A stretch of DNA of 14,892 nt from JBBRGG01 sp038240875 (GTDB lineage: Bacteria > Planctomycetota > Phycisphaerae > Phycisphaerales > UBA1924), in contig JBBRGG010000068.1 of the NCBI GenBank assembly GCA_038240875.1, positions 1 through 14,892 on the forward strand. The letters run 5' to 3'. Of this stretch, positions 6,895-14,155 are shown in pieces. How positions within the stretch are numbered: position 1 is the stretch's first letter; every line of letters begins with the position of its first letter. The translations under genes and the position numbers were made by a program. The notes below the pieces were generated by a model, which worked only from the letters and a program-made list of their open reading frames with translations, searched no databases and had not been told where the DNA came from.

Positions 6895-7129
6895 CCCACC
6901 GGTTATCACGCCAAACCCTCGGCGCCATCCCTACCACCCGCGTAGATCATCTCCAAACCTGCAACCAAACTCCACTTTCCTGGGCACTTGGCTGTGCGCG
7001 TCTACCATTGCGTTGGATCGCGAATCCGCCGAGCGCGCCGCACGCTTCACGCAACTACATTCGGCCAACTTCCCCGATACGTTCCGCTATCTGTCTCGCC
7101 ACAGCACACACCATAAAAAGCTCTAAACT

Positions 7130-7134
7130 AGGAG
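7130..7134 (+). promoter_or_regulatory. Strong ribosome-binding site of gspG
   Basis: AGGAG lies 7 bp before ATG 7142. It is the clearest Shine-Dalgarno in the cluster, fitting a highly expressed major pseudopilin, and it confirms that the long 37-residue leader is translated. Confidence 0.7.
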
Positions 7135-7141
7135 ACTCACC

Positions 7142-7642
7142 ATGCACCACACCAACAAACTTGATCGCCGCGTGGCCACTCTTCGCGCTCTTGCTTTGGC
7201 TCGTCCTTTGGCTCGTCCTTTGGCTCGTCCTTTAGCTAATCATCGCTCCGGCTTCTCACTCATCGAAATGGTCGTCGTCCTGCTCATCATCGGCATGCTC
7301 GTCAGCGCCGTCGCTTACAACGTTCTAGGCCAGAGCGAAGACGCCAAGATCAAAGTCACCCAGCGCAACCTCGTCATGGTCAAAGGCGCACTCGAAACCT
7401 ACTTCGTCACCAAAAACGCGCTCCCCACCAACCTTCAGACCCTCGTCACCACAGGCACGCTCTCCGACAACTCTTTCAAGGACGAGTGGAAACGCGATCT
7501 TCAATTCTCCGTCCAATCAACCAACCCAACCCGCCCCTTCCTCCTCTGGTCTCTAGGCAAAGATGGCGTCCCAGGCACCGAAGACGACCTTGATGCCTGG
7601 CTTATCAACTCAGCAACCATCAACACCCCCAATCAACCCTAA
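7142..7642 (+). CDS. gspG: Major pseudopilin GspG
   Basis: This 166-residue type II secretion major pseudopilin polymerises into the periplasmic pseudopilus. The prepilin-peptidase site is SG^FSLIEM, with Gly37 at -1, Phe38 at +1 and Glu42 at +5. A hydrophobic helix follows (about 43-60). The C-terminal loop SLGKDGVPGTEDDLDAW (137-153) matches the calcium-binding end of GspG, which separates it from type IV pilins. The mature protein is about 129 residues, normal for GspG. The leader is unusual: 37 residues instead of the usual 5-10, with a Leu-Ala-Arg-Pro repeat (about 19-32) encoded by a 12-bp DNA repeat. It is followed 54 bp later by the gspI-like gene. Confidence 0.93.
   Translation: MHHTNKLDRRVATLRALALARPLARPLARPLANHRSGFSLIEMVVVLLIIGMLVSAVAYNVLGQSEDAKIKVTQRNLVMVKGALETYFVTKNALPTNLQTLVTTGTLSDNSFKDEWKRDLQFSVQSTNPTRPFLLWSLGKDGVPGTEDDLDAWLINSATINTPNQP
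7195..7230 (+). repeat. In-frame 12-bp tandem repeat in the gspG leader
   Basis: Three perfect copies of TTTGGCTCGTCC (7195-7206, 7207-7218, 7219-7230) encode Leu-Ala-Arg-Pro repeats in the positively charged leader ahead of the peptidase site. The following TTTAGCTAAT is a decayed fourth copy. Confidence 0.95.
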
Positions 7643-7696
7643 ACCCGCCTCCTCCAACATTCACACTTAATTGCAGTCCATGAAAGCAGTGGCACA

Positions 7697-8458
7697 GTGG
7701 AACAGCCGCGTCGTGGCACACACATAACAACAGGCCAAATCTCATTACGAGGTTCGCCTCGTGCATGCCCCGCTCCTTCTCGCAAAGGTATGTCCTTTCT
7801 CGAAGTCGTTGTCGCCCTCGCCATCCTTGGCATGGTCGCCGCGACTTCCTTCGCTGCCATTACCGCCATCACAAGCCAAGTGCGCGCCTCGCGCAGTCGC
7901 CTCGCCGCCACCGAGCTAGCCAACCGCCTGATCCTCCAATACATGGACGATCCCACGCGCATGCCGCAAAGCTCCCTCCCCATCGAATACGCTGGCAATC
8001 GCTACCGCTGGACCTTGCGCGAAGGCAGCGTTACGCTCAACCCCGCTATCCCGCCCGAATCCGCTGAACGCACCTCCGGCTCCGCCACTCGCCGACTTGA
8101 TCGCTTTAAAACCATCTCCCTTACCGTCTGGCTTGGCGAAGAGTCCGGTGGCTCCTACCTCCCCCAAGAATCAACCCCCGTCGCTACCCTCACGCGACTC
8201 ATGGACCCCTACACCCTGCGCAACCCCGACGCCATCGACCGCCTCATGGCTGACCCCGATCGCCGCGCCCAATTCATCGAAGCCTTCACCAACCCTGGCG
8301 CAGGCACAACTGCTCAGCCCGGGGCTCCGAGAACGCCCACGCCACCCAACACGCCCCGCTCGCGCCCAAGGCGTGGCGCAGGCTCCACCAGCGTTTCTGG
8401 TTCTGGCGATTCTGGTTCTGGCGTTTCTGGTTCTAGCGGATCTGGCGGTGGTACATGA
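7697..8458 (+). CDS. gspI: Minor pseudopilin, GspI-like
   Basis: This 253-residue protein has a prepilin site KG^MSFLEVVVALAILGM, with Gly31 at -1, Met32 at +1 and Glu36 at +5. The helix sequence and the place before J and K fit GspI; GspH is the alternative. Minor pseudopilins I, J and K cap the pseudopilus. Typical GspI is about 120-130 residues. This one has a longer globular part and then a Pro-rich and Gly/Ser-rich tail (about 205-253), encoded partly by a 15-bp repeat. The start is GTG 7697, the only plausible start upstream of the cleavage site. The ATG at 7790 is residue +1 of the mature protein and would leave no leader. No Shine-Dalgarno is seen. The stop overlaps the gspJ start by 4 bp. 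Confidence 0.78.
   Translation: MEQPRRGTHITTGQISLRGSPRACPAPSRKGMSFLEVVVALAILGMVAATSFAAITAITSQVRASRSRLAATELANRLILQYMDDPTRMPQSSLPIEYAGNRYRWTLREGSVTLNPAIPPESAERTSGSATRRLDRFKTISLTVWLGEESGGSYLPQESTPVATLTRLMDPYTLRNPDAIDRLMADPDRRAQFIEAFTNPGAGTTAQPGAPRTPTPPNTPRSRPRRGAGSTSVSGSGDSGSGVSGSSGSGGGT
8391..8435 (+). repeat. In-frame 15-bp tandem repeat in the gspI-like tail
   Basis: There are three 15-bp units, 8391-8405, 8406-8420 and 8421-8435, of consensus GCGTTTCTGGTTCTG. Two positions differ in the second unit and one in the third. They encode a Ser-Gly-rich stretch (SVSGSGDSGSGVSGS) that continues degenerately to the stop codon. Confidence 0.9.
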
Positions 8459-9711
8459 TTCCAAACCGACGCGCCGCTTGCCAACTCGCGCCCGCCTTCA
8501 CTCTCCTCGAACTCATTCTCGCTATGGCCATCGGTATGGTTGTCGTCATCACTAGCATCGCCGTCTTCTTCGCTATCGACCGTGCCGACCGCTCCATGGA
8601 AAGTGTCGGCCAAGAAGCCGCCGAACTCGAAAAAGCCCGCATCGTTGCCCTTCGTGCCGCCCAAGGCATGCTCATGTCCCTGGGCACCGATCCGCGCAAA
8701 CTTCTCACTCCCAATACCGACGGCTCGCAACCTGATGCCAAAGCCACGCCCCGTCCTCGCGCCCGCAACGCCAATGGCGTAAACGCTACCGACCCTTTGC
8801 CCACCCCACGCATCATTCTCAGCATCGATCCCGCCACACAAGCCATCATGGTCCCGCTCACCACCGCTATCGACCCCGCCGTTGATCGCAGCCGCATCGT
8901 CCCCGCAGGTCAATTCGGCACCGGTGTCATCCCCCAACGCCTTGAAATCGTCCTCGCCGACTCGCCCGTTCCCACTGTCACCGATCCCTTCGAGTTCGCG
9001 CGACGAGTCCAATTGCGTGCCGCCGCAAAGAAGAGCCGAGCCGCCGAATCCGCCGCTACCGATAACATCGTCCCCGTATCCGCCAACTCCGCCGCCAATC
9101 CCAACCTAAGCCCCGATGGCCAGCCACTCGAAGAAGACCCCCCCGAAGTCGCAGTCCGCGCCTTTCGTGGCATCTTCCAATTCAGGCCCGAACCCCTCAC
9201 CCCCGAACAACTCACCGCCCAAGCCCGTGGCGAACTTGTTCGCACTTCCTTTCGCTTCGAATGGCAGCCCCTCAGGCCTCGTGGCCTGTTCCCGCAAGAC
9301 GCCCTTCCTCCTGAAGCCTTCCTCGATGGCGAACCCTTTGTTATCGCACGCGATATTGCCTATGCCAACTGGCTCTTCTTCGACAATGGCGAACGCAAAG
9401 GCGCATTCGTAGGTACCTGGGGGAGCGACCTTCCCGCCTTCGTCGAACTTGAAATCGAAACCTCCGGCGGCCTTCGCGCCAACTGGATGTTCGAGGTCGG
9501 CTGGGCCTTTGGCCCCGAAGTTCCGCCGCCCGCACGAAACACGCGTGCACTCTCCGAAGCTCTCGCCAACGACAAGCCTGGCGTCGATAACCCTGGATCT
9601 AACAAACCCAGCGGCTCTCCCTCACCCTCTGGCCCTTCCAAGCCTAACCCCCTGTCTCCTACCGCCCCACGCACCGGCGGCGACCAATCGGGCGGAAAGG
9701 CAAGGCCATGA
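8455..9711 (+). CDS. gspJ: Minor pseudopilin, GspJ-like
   Basis: This 418-residue protein has a prepilin-like N-terminus, PA^FTLLELILAMAIGMV. Glu19 is at +5, but the -1 residue is Ala14 instead of Gly. The helix is followed by an amphipathic region (VGQEAAELEKARIVALRAAQ, about 51-70) like that of GspJ, which joins I and K at the pseudopilus tip. It is about twice the usual GspJ length (near 200) because of central insertions and a Pro/Ser/Asn-rich, low-complexity C-terminus (about 365-418). The ATG overlaps the previous stop (ATGA, 8455-8458), and its own stop overlaps gspK (9708-9711), so translation is coupled. GspJ is assigned mainly from order and the N-terminal pattern. Confidence 0.78.
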   Translation: MIPNRRAACQLAPAFTLLELILAMAIGMVVVITSIAVFFAIDRADRSMESVGQEAAELEKARIVALRAAQGMLMSLGTDPRKLLTPNTDGSQPDAKATPRPRARNANGVNATDPLPTPRIILSIDPATQAIMVPLTTAIDPAVDRSRIVPAGQFGTGVIPQRLEIVLADSPVPTVTDPFEFARRVQLRAAAKKSRAAESAATDNIVPVSANSAANPNLSPDGQPLEEDPPEVAVRAFRGIFQFRPEPLTPEQLTAQARGELVRTSFRFEWQPLRPRGLFPQDALPPEAFLDGEPFVIARDIAYANWLFFDNGERKGAFVGTWGSDLPAFVELEIETSGGLRANWMFEVGWAFGPEVPPPARNTRALSEALANDKPGVDNPGSNKPSGSPSPSGPSKPNPLSPTAPRTGGDQSGGKARP

Positions 9712-10655
9712 ACTATCTCGCTCGACTCGCACGCACGCAGGTCAATAGGACACATTCGTGCGCACGCCCAAGGCAACTGCCTCGACTGCACACTCACCGC
9801 CGAGCCTTCACCCTGCCACTTGTGCTCTTGCTCCTCTTGGTCTCGGGGTTGTTCATGACCTTGCTCATCCAGCGCATGGTCAACCAAGCCCTGGCCTCAC
9901 GTCGCCAAGCCGACGCCTACACCTTCCATCACGTTTCCCTGGGTGTACAAGAAGCTGTCGAAGCCTGGGTTGATTCCAATGGTCGCCGATCCATCGCTGA
10001 ATCAATCGGTACCAATGGTGAAGCCTTCGAGCTCGTCATCGAAGGCGGCCAGCGCGTCACCGTTCGCATCCGCGACGCCCAAGGCTTGGCCTTGGGCGAA
10101 CTCTCCGGCCTCCGCGAATCGCAAGCCGAACTCGCCGCGGGAATCATGGTCTCCCTCGTCGAAACCACCAACGCCAACCAGGCCCGCGCCAACATTCGCT
10201 CCGAAGGCCCCATCGCTATTAGCGTCGCGACCGCGCCTCGTGAAGTCTTGATCGCAGCGGTCAACAGCGTCACCAAAGGCCTGGGCACCAAAGACATCGT
10301 CGACCAAATCATCAGCCTGCGCGAGAGCTCCATCGTCACCGAAGAAGACCTCACTAGCGCGGTCACGGCCAGCGGGCTCGAACCCGACGACCAAAATAAA
10401 CTCCGCCAAATCCTCACCGCTACGCCTCAACTCTGGGAAGTCGTCGCCGAAGCCGAGCCCTTGCCCGGTTCCGTCCTCACCACCAAACGCATCCGCTATG
10501 GCGGCTTGGCACAACTTTCCGGCCAGACCCGAGCGCGATCGCAACAAGAACGAATCTCTTTGGAACGTAGAAGCCGATTCATTCGATGGCGTGAACTCAC
10601 GAACGAACCTGACGCCGACTTGAGTCTCAACGTCGATCCCAACAATACCTTCTAG
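9708..10655 (+). CDS. gspK: Minor pseudopilin GspK
   Basis: This 315-residue protein is close to the usual GspK length. Its N-terminus RRA^FTLPLVLLLLLVSG lacks Glu at +5 (Leu38), as expected for GspK, the pseudopilin known to lack that residue and to sit at the tip. The -1 residue is Ala33, not Gly, and the leader is long (33 residues). A region at about 170-222 (ATAPREVLIAAV ... IISLRESSIVTEEDLTSAV) matches the helical SAM-like part of GspK, where helix-hairpin-helix-like repeats are found. It overlaps gspJ by 4 bp. A 101-bp G-poor spacer separates it from the gspC-like gene. Confidence 0.85.
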   Translation: MNYLARLARTQVNRTHSCARPRQLPRLHTHRRAFTLPLVLLLLLVSGLFMTLLIQRMVNQALASRRQADAYTFHHVSLGVQEAVEAWVDSNGRRSIAESIGTNGEAFELVIEGGQRVTVRIRDAQGLALGELSGLRESQAELAAGIMVSLVETTNANQARANIRSEGPIAISVATAPREVLIAAVNSVTKGLGTKDIVDQIISLRESSIVTEEDLTSAVTASGLEPDDQNKLRQILTATPQLWEVVAEAEPLPGSVLTTKRIRYGGLAQLSGQTRARSQQERISLERRSRFIRWRELTNEPDADLSLNVDPNNTF

Positions 10656-10756
10656 TCCGCCCTTATAGTCCGTCGCATACGCTTCTATTACTCTCGCATA
10701 CCACTCGATACTCTCACCAACAGCCAACCCACTAACTCCTAACCTCACCAAACGGC

Positions 10757-11650
10757 ATGACCACAAAGCACCGCGCAACGCGCAAACACGAAGCCCGCCT
10801 CACACGCATCGCTCAAATTGGCGCGCTCGTGCTCGCCGTCGCCACGGGCGTGCTTCTGGTCTTTGGTGTTCCGGGAATCTTCGTCGCACCCGTTGACACG
10901 ACCCTCCCTCTGCCCACGCTCGATCCAATCGCCCGCCCTGTGGCTATTAACACAACCTCACGCGTCTTCAACACTTCGGGTGTCGCCGATCGTTTCGCAA
11001 CGATTGGAAACGCGCCAGTGCCCGCTGTTGTCGCCTCGACCGACCCAGGCTCAACAAGCACGACTCCACCCCTGCCGCCCCCACCAACTGATGACCTCAA
11101 GTATCTGGGCCATGTCGGCTTGGGCAGCACGCTCCTCGCCATGATCTTCGAGGGTGGCACCCAGCGAATCGCCAAGCTCAACGACAAACTTCTCGCAGGC
11201 AACCTCATCCGAGTTTCCACCACCGAGATCGAAGTCGATCGAGATGGCGTTCGTCGAACCATCGCCCTCGCCCCAAGGTCAGGCCTAGCTATCACCGCCT
11301 CCAACCCGATGGCTGGAATGGCCAACGCAAGTCGCATGGCCGCCAATCGCAACGAGATGATGGCCAAGATGAACTCACAACGCAACAAAGAAGCCGTCCT
11401 CGCGACCAACCTCTCGAGCCAGTCGCCAGATCAGCGCGCGCAATGGGATAACAACTTCAACACCGCTATGCAGCGACTCTTAGACTCGGGACAATTTAAG
11501 GATCCCGGCGACGCCAAAGAGGCCGCCGCTCGTTTCGCCGATGGCATGTCCCAGATCCAAAACGATATCGCCAATGGCGGCGATCCAGGATCCGCCGAAA
11601 AACTCATGAAGCAACTCAGCGAAGACCTCCCGACCGGGGGCAATCGGTGA
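10757..11650 (+). CDS. gspC: GspC/PilP-like bitopic inner-membrane protein
   Basis: This 297-residue protein has one N-terminal membrane helix (about 17-37) after a basic start, so its bulk is periplasmic. A Pro-rich linker (about 97-111, TPPLPPPPTDD) is followed by a beta-rich segment at about 113-172 (LKYLGHVGLG ... LLAMIFEGG ... LLAGNLIRVSTTEIEVDRDGVR, split here for length). This has the pattern of the homology-region domain of GspC and of PilP, which connects the inner-membrane platform to the secretin. The remaining ~120 residues are Asn/Gln/Met-rich and helical, and unrecognised; no PDZ domain is seen. It lies between gspK and gspL instead of at the cluster start. No Shine-Dalgarno is visible before ATG 10757. 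It overlaps gspL by 4 bp (GTGA). The assignment rests on topology, the one domain and context. Confidence 0.65.
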   Translation: MTTKHRATRKHEARLTRIAQIGALVLAVATGVLLVFGVPGIFVAPVDTTLPLPTLDPIARPVAINTTSRVFNTSGVADRFATIGNAPVPAVVASTDPGSTSTTPPLPPPPTDDLKYLGHVGLGSTLLAMIFEGGTQRIAKLNDKLLAGNLIRVSTTEIEVDRDGVRRTIALAPRSGLAITASNPMAGMANASRMAANRNEMMAKMNSQRNKEAVLATNLSSQSPDQRAQWDNNFNTAMQRLLDSGQFKDPGDAKEAAARFADGMSQIQNDIANGGDPGSAEKLMKQLSEDLPTGGNR

Positions 11651-13518
11651 GCGCACGGATCTGCTACCTGCAACGCGCCCATCGCGGCGGCAGCATCACA
11701 GGGGTTCACCTCGTGGGCCCGACGTCCCACGACTTCTATCCCTCACGACCCAACAACTCTCTCCAACTCGCGCAGCTTCAAATCAATCAAGATCGAGCCA
11801 GCAGCCATTCCGCCAACCAATCCGCCAACCAAGATTCCAACCCCGCCAACTCATCCTTCACTGTCGCCCCACAAGCTGTCGCACGCTTCATCGCCGCCAA
11901 ACTTCAAAGCGTTCGTGGCCCGGCCTCACTCGCCCTTATGTGCCTCGATGCCGAAGGCGCCGTAGCTTCCTGGGTCGCCTCTCCGACTCGCGACCGTGGC
12001 GCAATTGCGTCATTAATTCGCATGGGCACCAACAACGGCTTAGCTGGCAACGACAGCGGCGACTCCGAAGCCTCACGCTCCAAAGCCACCCCACTCGAAT
12101 ACTTCGGCACCGATCCTCTCGCTTCAAGCATCGAGCCCTTCGTCGCCGACACCATCGATCGCACAAACCCTTCCGACCCTTCCAGCCCTTCCAACTCCTC
12201 GCTCCTCGGCAAGCTTCGTCTACGCACTGGTGCCTCTTCCAAATCTTCTCGCGCCGCAGCCGCCAGCGATTTCAAGCCCTCCGAACGCCTAGGCGTCCTC
12301 GCCATGATCGACGCGCCAGCACGCGTCATCATCGACGAACTCGACGCCCTCGACATCCCCGTCGAATCCGTCTCCAGCATCTGGCACGCGCTCGCCGCCT
12401 CTCTTGATCCAACGCCCGAAAGTGTCGATCCTGCCTTCGCACCACTCATCGCAATCGTCGTCGGCACTCTCGATGGCCGCGTCCTCTGGGTCTGGTCTCG
12501 TGCTCGCACCCTTGTCGCCGCTGGCTCTCTCCGCGCCGTCGTTACGTACGCGAGCAATTTGGACGCCGCCGACCCAGCTGCCTCCGCTTCAGAATCTGGC
12601 CCGCACGTGACGCTTGGCGCCGACGAAGCCGCCCGCATCACCAACGACTGGCTCGCCTGGAGTGCACAATTATGTGTCGCCCCTTCACGCGTCATCGCGC
12701 TGCTTCCCGAAGGACACGACGATGGTCAAGGCGCTCGCCGATTTGCCCTTCGCCTTGGTGCAGCTTGGCAAGATGCGACCGTCGATGCCACGCTCGCCAG
12801 TGATCCTCTCCTCGCCGTCCTCACCCGCTTGGCCCAGCGCCTCGATACCACGCCCATATCCGCAGCCCCCGCAACGCCCGCGACCAGCTTGGTCGGCCTG
12901 TCTACTCGCCCAGGCCGCAAGCACCGCTCGATGGTTCGCTGGGCGGCCGCGGTCCTTCTCGCCGCCTCCGTACTCATGATCGCCGCCAGCATCCTCGTCC
13001 GTTCCGCCGCTTCAGATTCACGCGCCGTCGCCGACACCTGGCGTGGCAGTTGGCGCGAACAAGTCCAAATTGTCTACCCCACGGCTCTCACGCCTCAACC
13101 CGGCAAAGGCCCGCTTGTCATCATCAGCGAAGAAGTTGCTCGCCTAGGCAACGCGAATAAGCCCCCGCCCGCGATCGAACCCCCTATGCCCGTTCTTGAA
13201 GAGCTTGAGACCCTCTCCCTCATCCTCGGCAACGCCGACGTCATAGTCGAAAATATCGATCTCGATTCGCGCGCCGCAAACATACGCATCCTGACGCTCT
13301 GCCGCGACGTTGCATACGCCGAACGCCTCGAACTCGCTTTGAACCAGATCGATGGCTCGTGGGCAGCCGCATGGACCATGGCTCCTTCCGGCATTCCTCT
13401 CAACGCCCGTGGCACCCGCCCAGAATTCGGCGTTCGCGCCACCTATACCAGCAGATTTAGCGACGAAGCCAAACGCCGCGCCGAAGAAGCCGCAGGCAAC
13501 ACAGGAGCGCCACGATGA
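11647..13518 (+). CDS. gspL: GspL-like inner-membrane platform protein
   Basis: This 623-residue protein has a large cytoplasmic part, one membrane helix (429-451, MVRWAAAVLLAASVLMIAAS) and a periplasmic part. The periplasmic part ends in a ferredoxin-like pattern (about 515-610, NADVIVENIDLD ... NIRILTLCRD). This is the layout of GspL (equivalent to PilM plus PilN), which binds GspE in the cytoplasm and GspM in the periplasm. It is much longer than typical GspL (about 400). The extra length includes Ser/Asn-rich, low-complexity insertions near 50-70 and 128-205, two of them encoded by tandem repeats. The start is GTG 11647, overlapping the previous stop by 4 bp; the stop overlaps gspM by 4 bp (ATGA). 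Sequence identity to known GspL is weak by eye, so the call leans on topology and gene order. Confidence 0.72.
   Translation: MSARICYLQRAHRGGSITGVHLVGPTSHDFYPSRPNNSLQLAQLQINQDRASSHSANQSANQDSNPANSSFTVAPQAVARFIAAKLQSVRGPASLALMCLDAEGAVASWVASPTRDRGAIASLIRMGTNNGLAGNDSGDSEASRSKATPLEYFGTDPLASSIEPFVADTIDRTNPSDPSSPSNSSLLGKLRLRTGASSKSSRAAAASDFKPSERLGVLAMIDAPARVIIDELDALDIPVESVSSIWHALAASLDPTPESVDPAFAPLIAIVVGTLDGRVLWVWSRARTLVAAGSLRAVVTYASNLDAADPAASASESGPHVTLGADEAARITNDWLAWSAQLCVAPSRVIALLPEGHDDGQGARRFALRLGAAWQDATVDATLASDPLLAVLTRLAQRLDTTPISAAPATPATSLVGLSTRPGRKHRSMVRWAAAVLLAASVLMIAASILVRSAASDSRAVADTWRGSWREQVQIVYPTALTPQPGKGPLVIISEEVARLGNANKPPPAIEPPMPVLEELETLSLILGNADVIVENIDLDSRAANIRILTLCRDVAYAERLELALNQIDGSWAAAWTMAPSGIPLNARGTRPEFGVRATYTSRFSDEAKRRAEEAAGNTGAPR
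11809..11832 (+). repeat. In-frame 12-bp direct repeat in the gspL-like gene
   Basis: TCCGCCAACCAA occurs twice in tandem without mismatch and encodes Ser-Ala-Asn-Gln twice. A diverged copy follows in the next 20 bp. Confidence 0.9.
12168..12194 (+). repeat. In-frame 9-bp repeat in the gspL-like gene
   Basis: CCCTTCCGA, CCCTTCCAG and CCCTTCCAA follow one another (12168-12176, 12177-12185, 12186-12194). They encode a Pro-Ser-rich stretch in a low-complexity insertion of the cytoplasmic region. Confidence 0.85.
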
Positions 13519-14153
13519 GCCGCATCGGTTCTCCTGGCATCGCCAATTCCATGAACGATTCGGGATCGCTGAGCGAGCAATCTTTAGGCGATCAAGCTCG
13601 CGCACGCATCGACGAACTCGCCATGCGCGCCGCACGCACGGAACGATCCAACAAGCCCACCATCCTCATCATCCTTTCCCTCGCATTGCTCGTGGGCACC
13701 GGGCTCTTCCTTCTTTCCAGCATGGCCAAGCTCAAGGCCGCCAATACCACCCTCAGCCGCGAACGCGACAACGCCCAAAGCATGGTTCGATACGCCGCCC
13801 AGCTCAAGCAGCTGCGCGACCTGGCCGCCGAAGGTTCGACAACCTCCTTCGAGCCAGACCCGCAACTTCGCAGCCGCATCGCACAAGTCGCCGTCGCCGC
13901 CGGGCTTTCCAAGCCGCTGCCCATTCCAAAGTCACCCGCGCCAAGCAAATCCAAGGACGGCACCGCCCAGCGCATCCGGTTCCAATACGCTGTCCAAGAT
14001 CCGTCTCTCGCCGCCATCATGACGTGGCTCACCCAAACCGAACGCGACATCCAAGGTGTTCGCGTGTACAGCATTAAAATCGTCCCGGCGGCTGAACAGT
14101 GGACTGTTGACGTAACCCTTTCGCGCGTCGAGCGCGTGGAACGTCTGGAGTAA
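13515..14153 (+). CDS. gspM: GspM/PilO-like inner-membrane platform protein
   Basis: This 212-residue bitopic protein has a cytoplasmic N-terminus (1-47), one membrane helix (48-69, PTILIILSLALLVGTGLFLL) and a coiled-coil-like stretch (70-105, KLKAANTTLSRERDNAQSM). It ends in a small periplasmic domain (about 130-210) with the alternating beta-alpha pattern of a ferredoxin-like fold. This matches GspM and PilO, the partner of GspL. The cytoplasmic tail of nearly 50 residues is longer than usual for GspM. It overlaps gspL by 4 bp, and the next gene starts 2 bp after its stop, so it is probably part of one coupled operon. Confidence 0.72.
   Translation: MSRIGSPGIANSMNDSGSLSEQSLGDQARARIDELAMRAARTERSNKPTILIILSLALLVGTGLFLLSSMAKLKAANTTLSRERDNAQSMVRYAAQLKQLRDLAAEGSTTSFEPDPQLRSRIAQVAVAAGLSKPLPIPKSPAPSKSKDGTAQRIRFQYAVQDPSLAAIMTWLTQTERDIQGVRVYSIKIVPAAEQWTVDVTLSRVERVERLE
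14147..14150 (+). promoter_or_regulatory. Ribosome-binding site of the TPR lipoprotein, inside the gspM end
   Basis: GGAG at the last sense codons of gspM lies 5 bp before ATG 14156. It supports that start over ATG 14258, which has no comparable site. Confidence 0.5.
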
Positions 14154-14155
14154 AT

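Larger units (their letters stand above)
6724..7141. other. Gap between gspF and gspG with two clusters of heptanucleotide repeats
   Basis: This 418-bp stretch inside the secretion cluster has no credible gene. It holds two heptamer repeat clusters (6821-6855 and 6874-6894). An 82-codon frame at 6878-7126 starts inside the second repeat and lacks any pseudopilin or other hallmark. No remnant of gspH or gspE was found. No strong promoter or terminator hairpin could be seen, though gspG might have its own promoter here. Confidence 0.6.

Noticed and set aside
6798..7235. Plus-strand ORFs of 145 and 82 codons in the gspF-gspG gap
   Set aside because: They begin inside or beside heptamer repeats, run into gspG in another frame, and carry no pseudopilin N-terminus, so they are not a hidden gspH.
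13352..14077. 241-codon plus-strand ORF overlapping gspL and gspM
   Set aside because: Arg/His/Pro-rich shadow translation of the two genes in another frame; the 4-bp coupled overlap of gspL and gspM explains the region.
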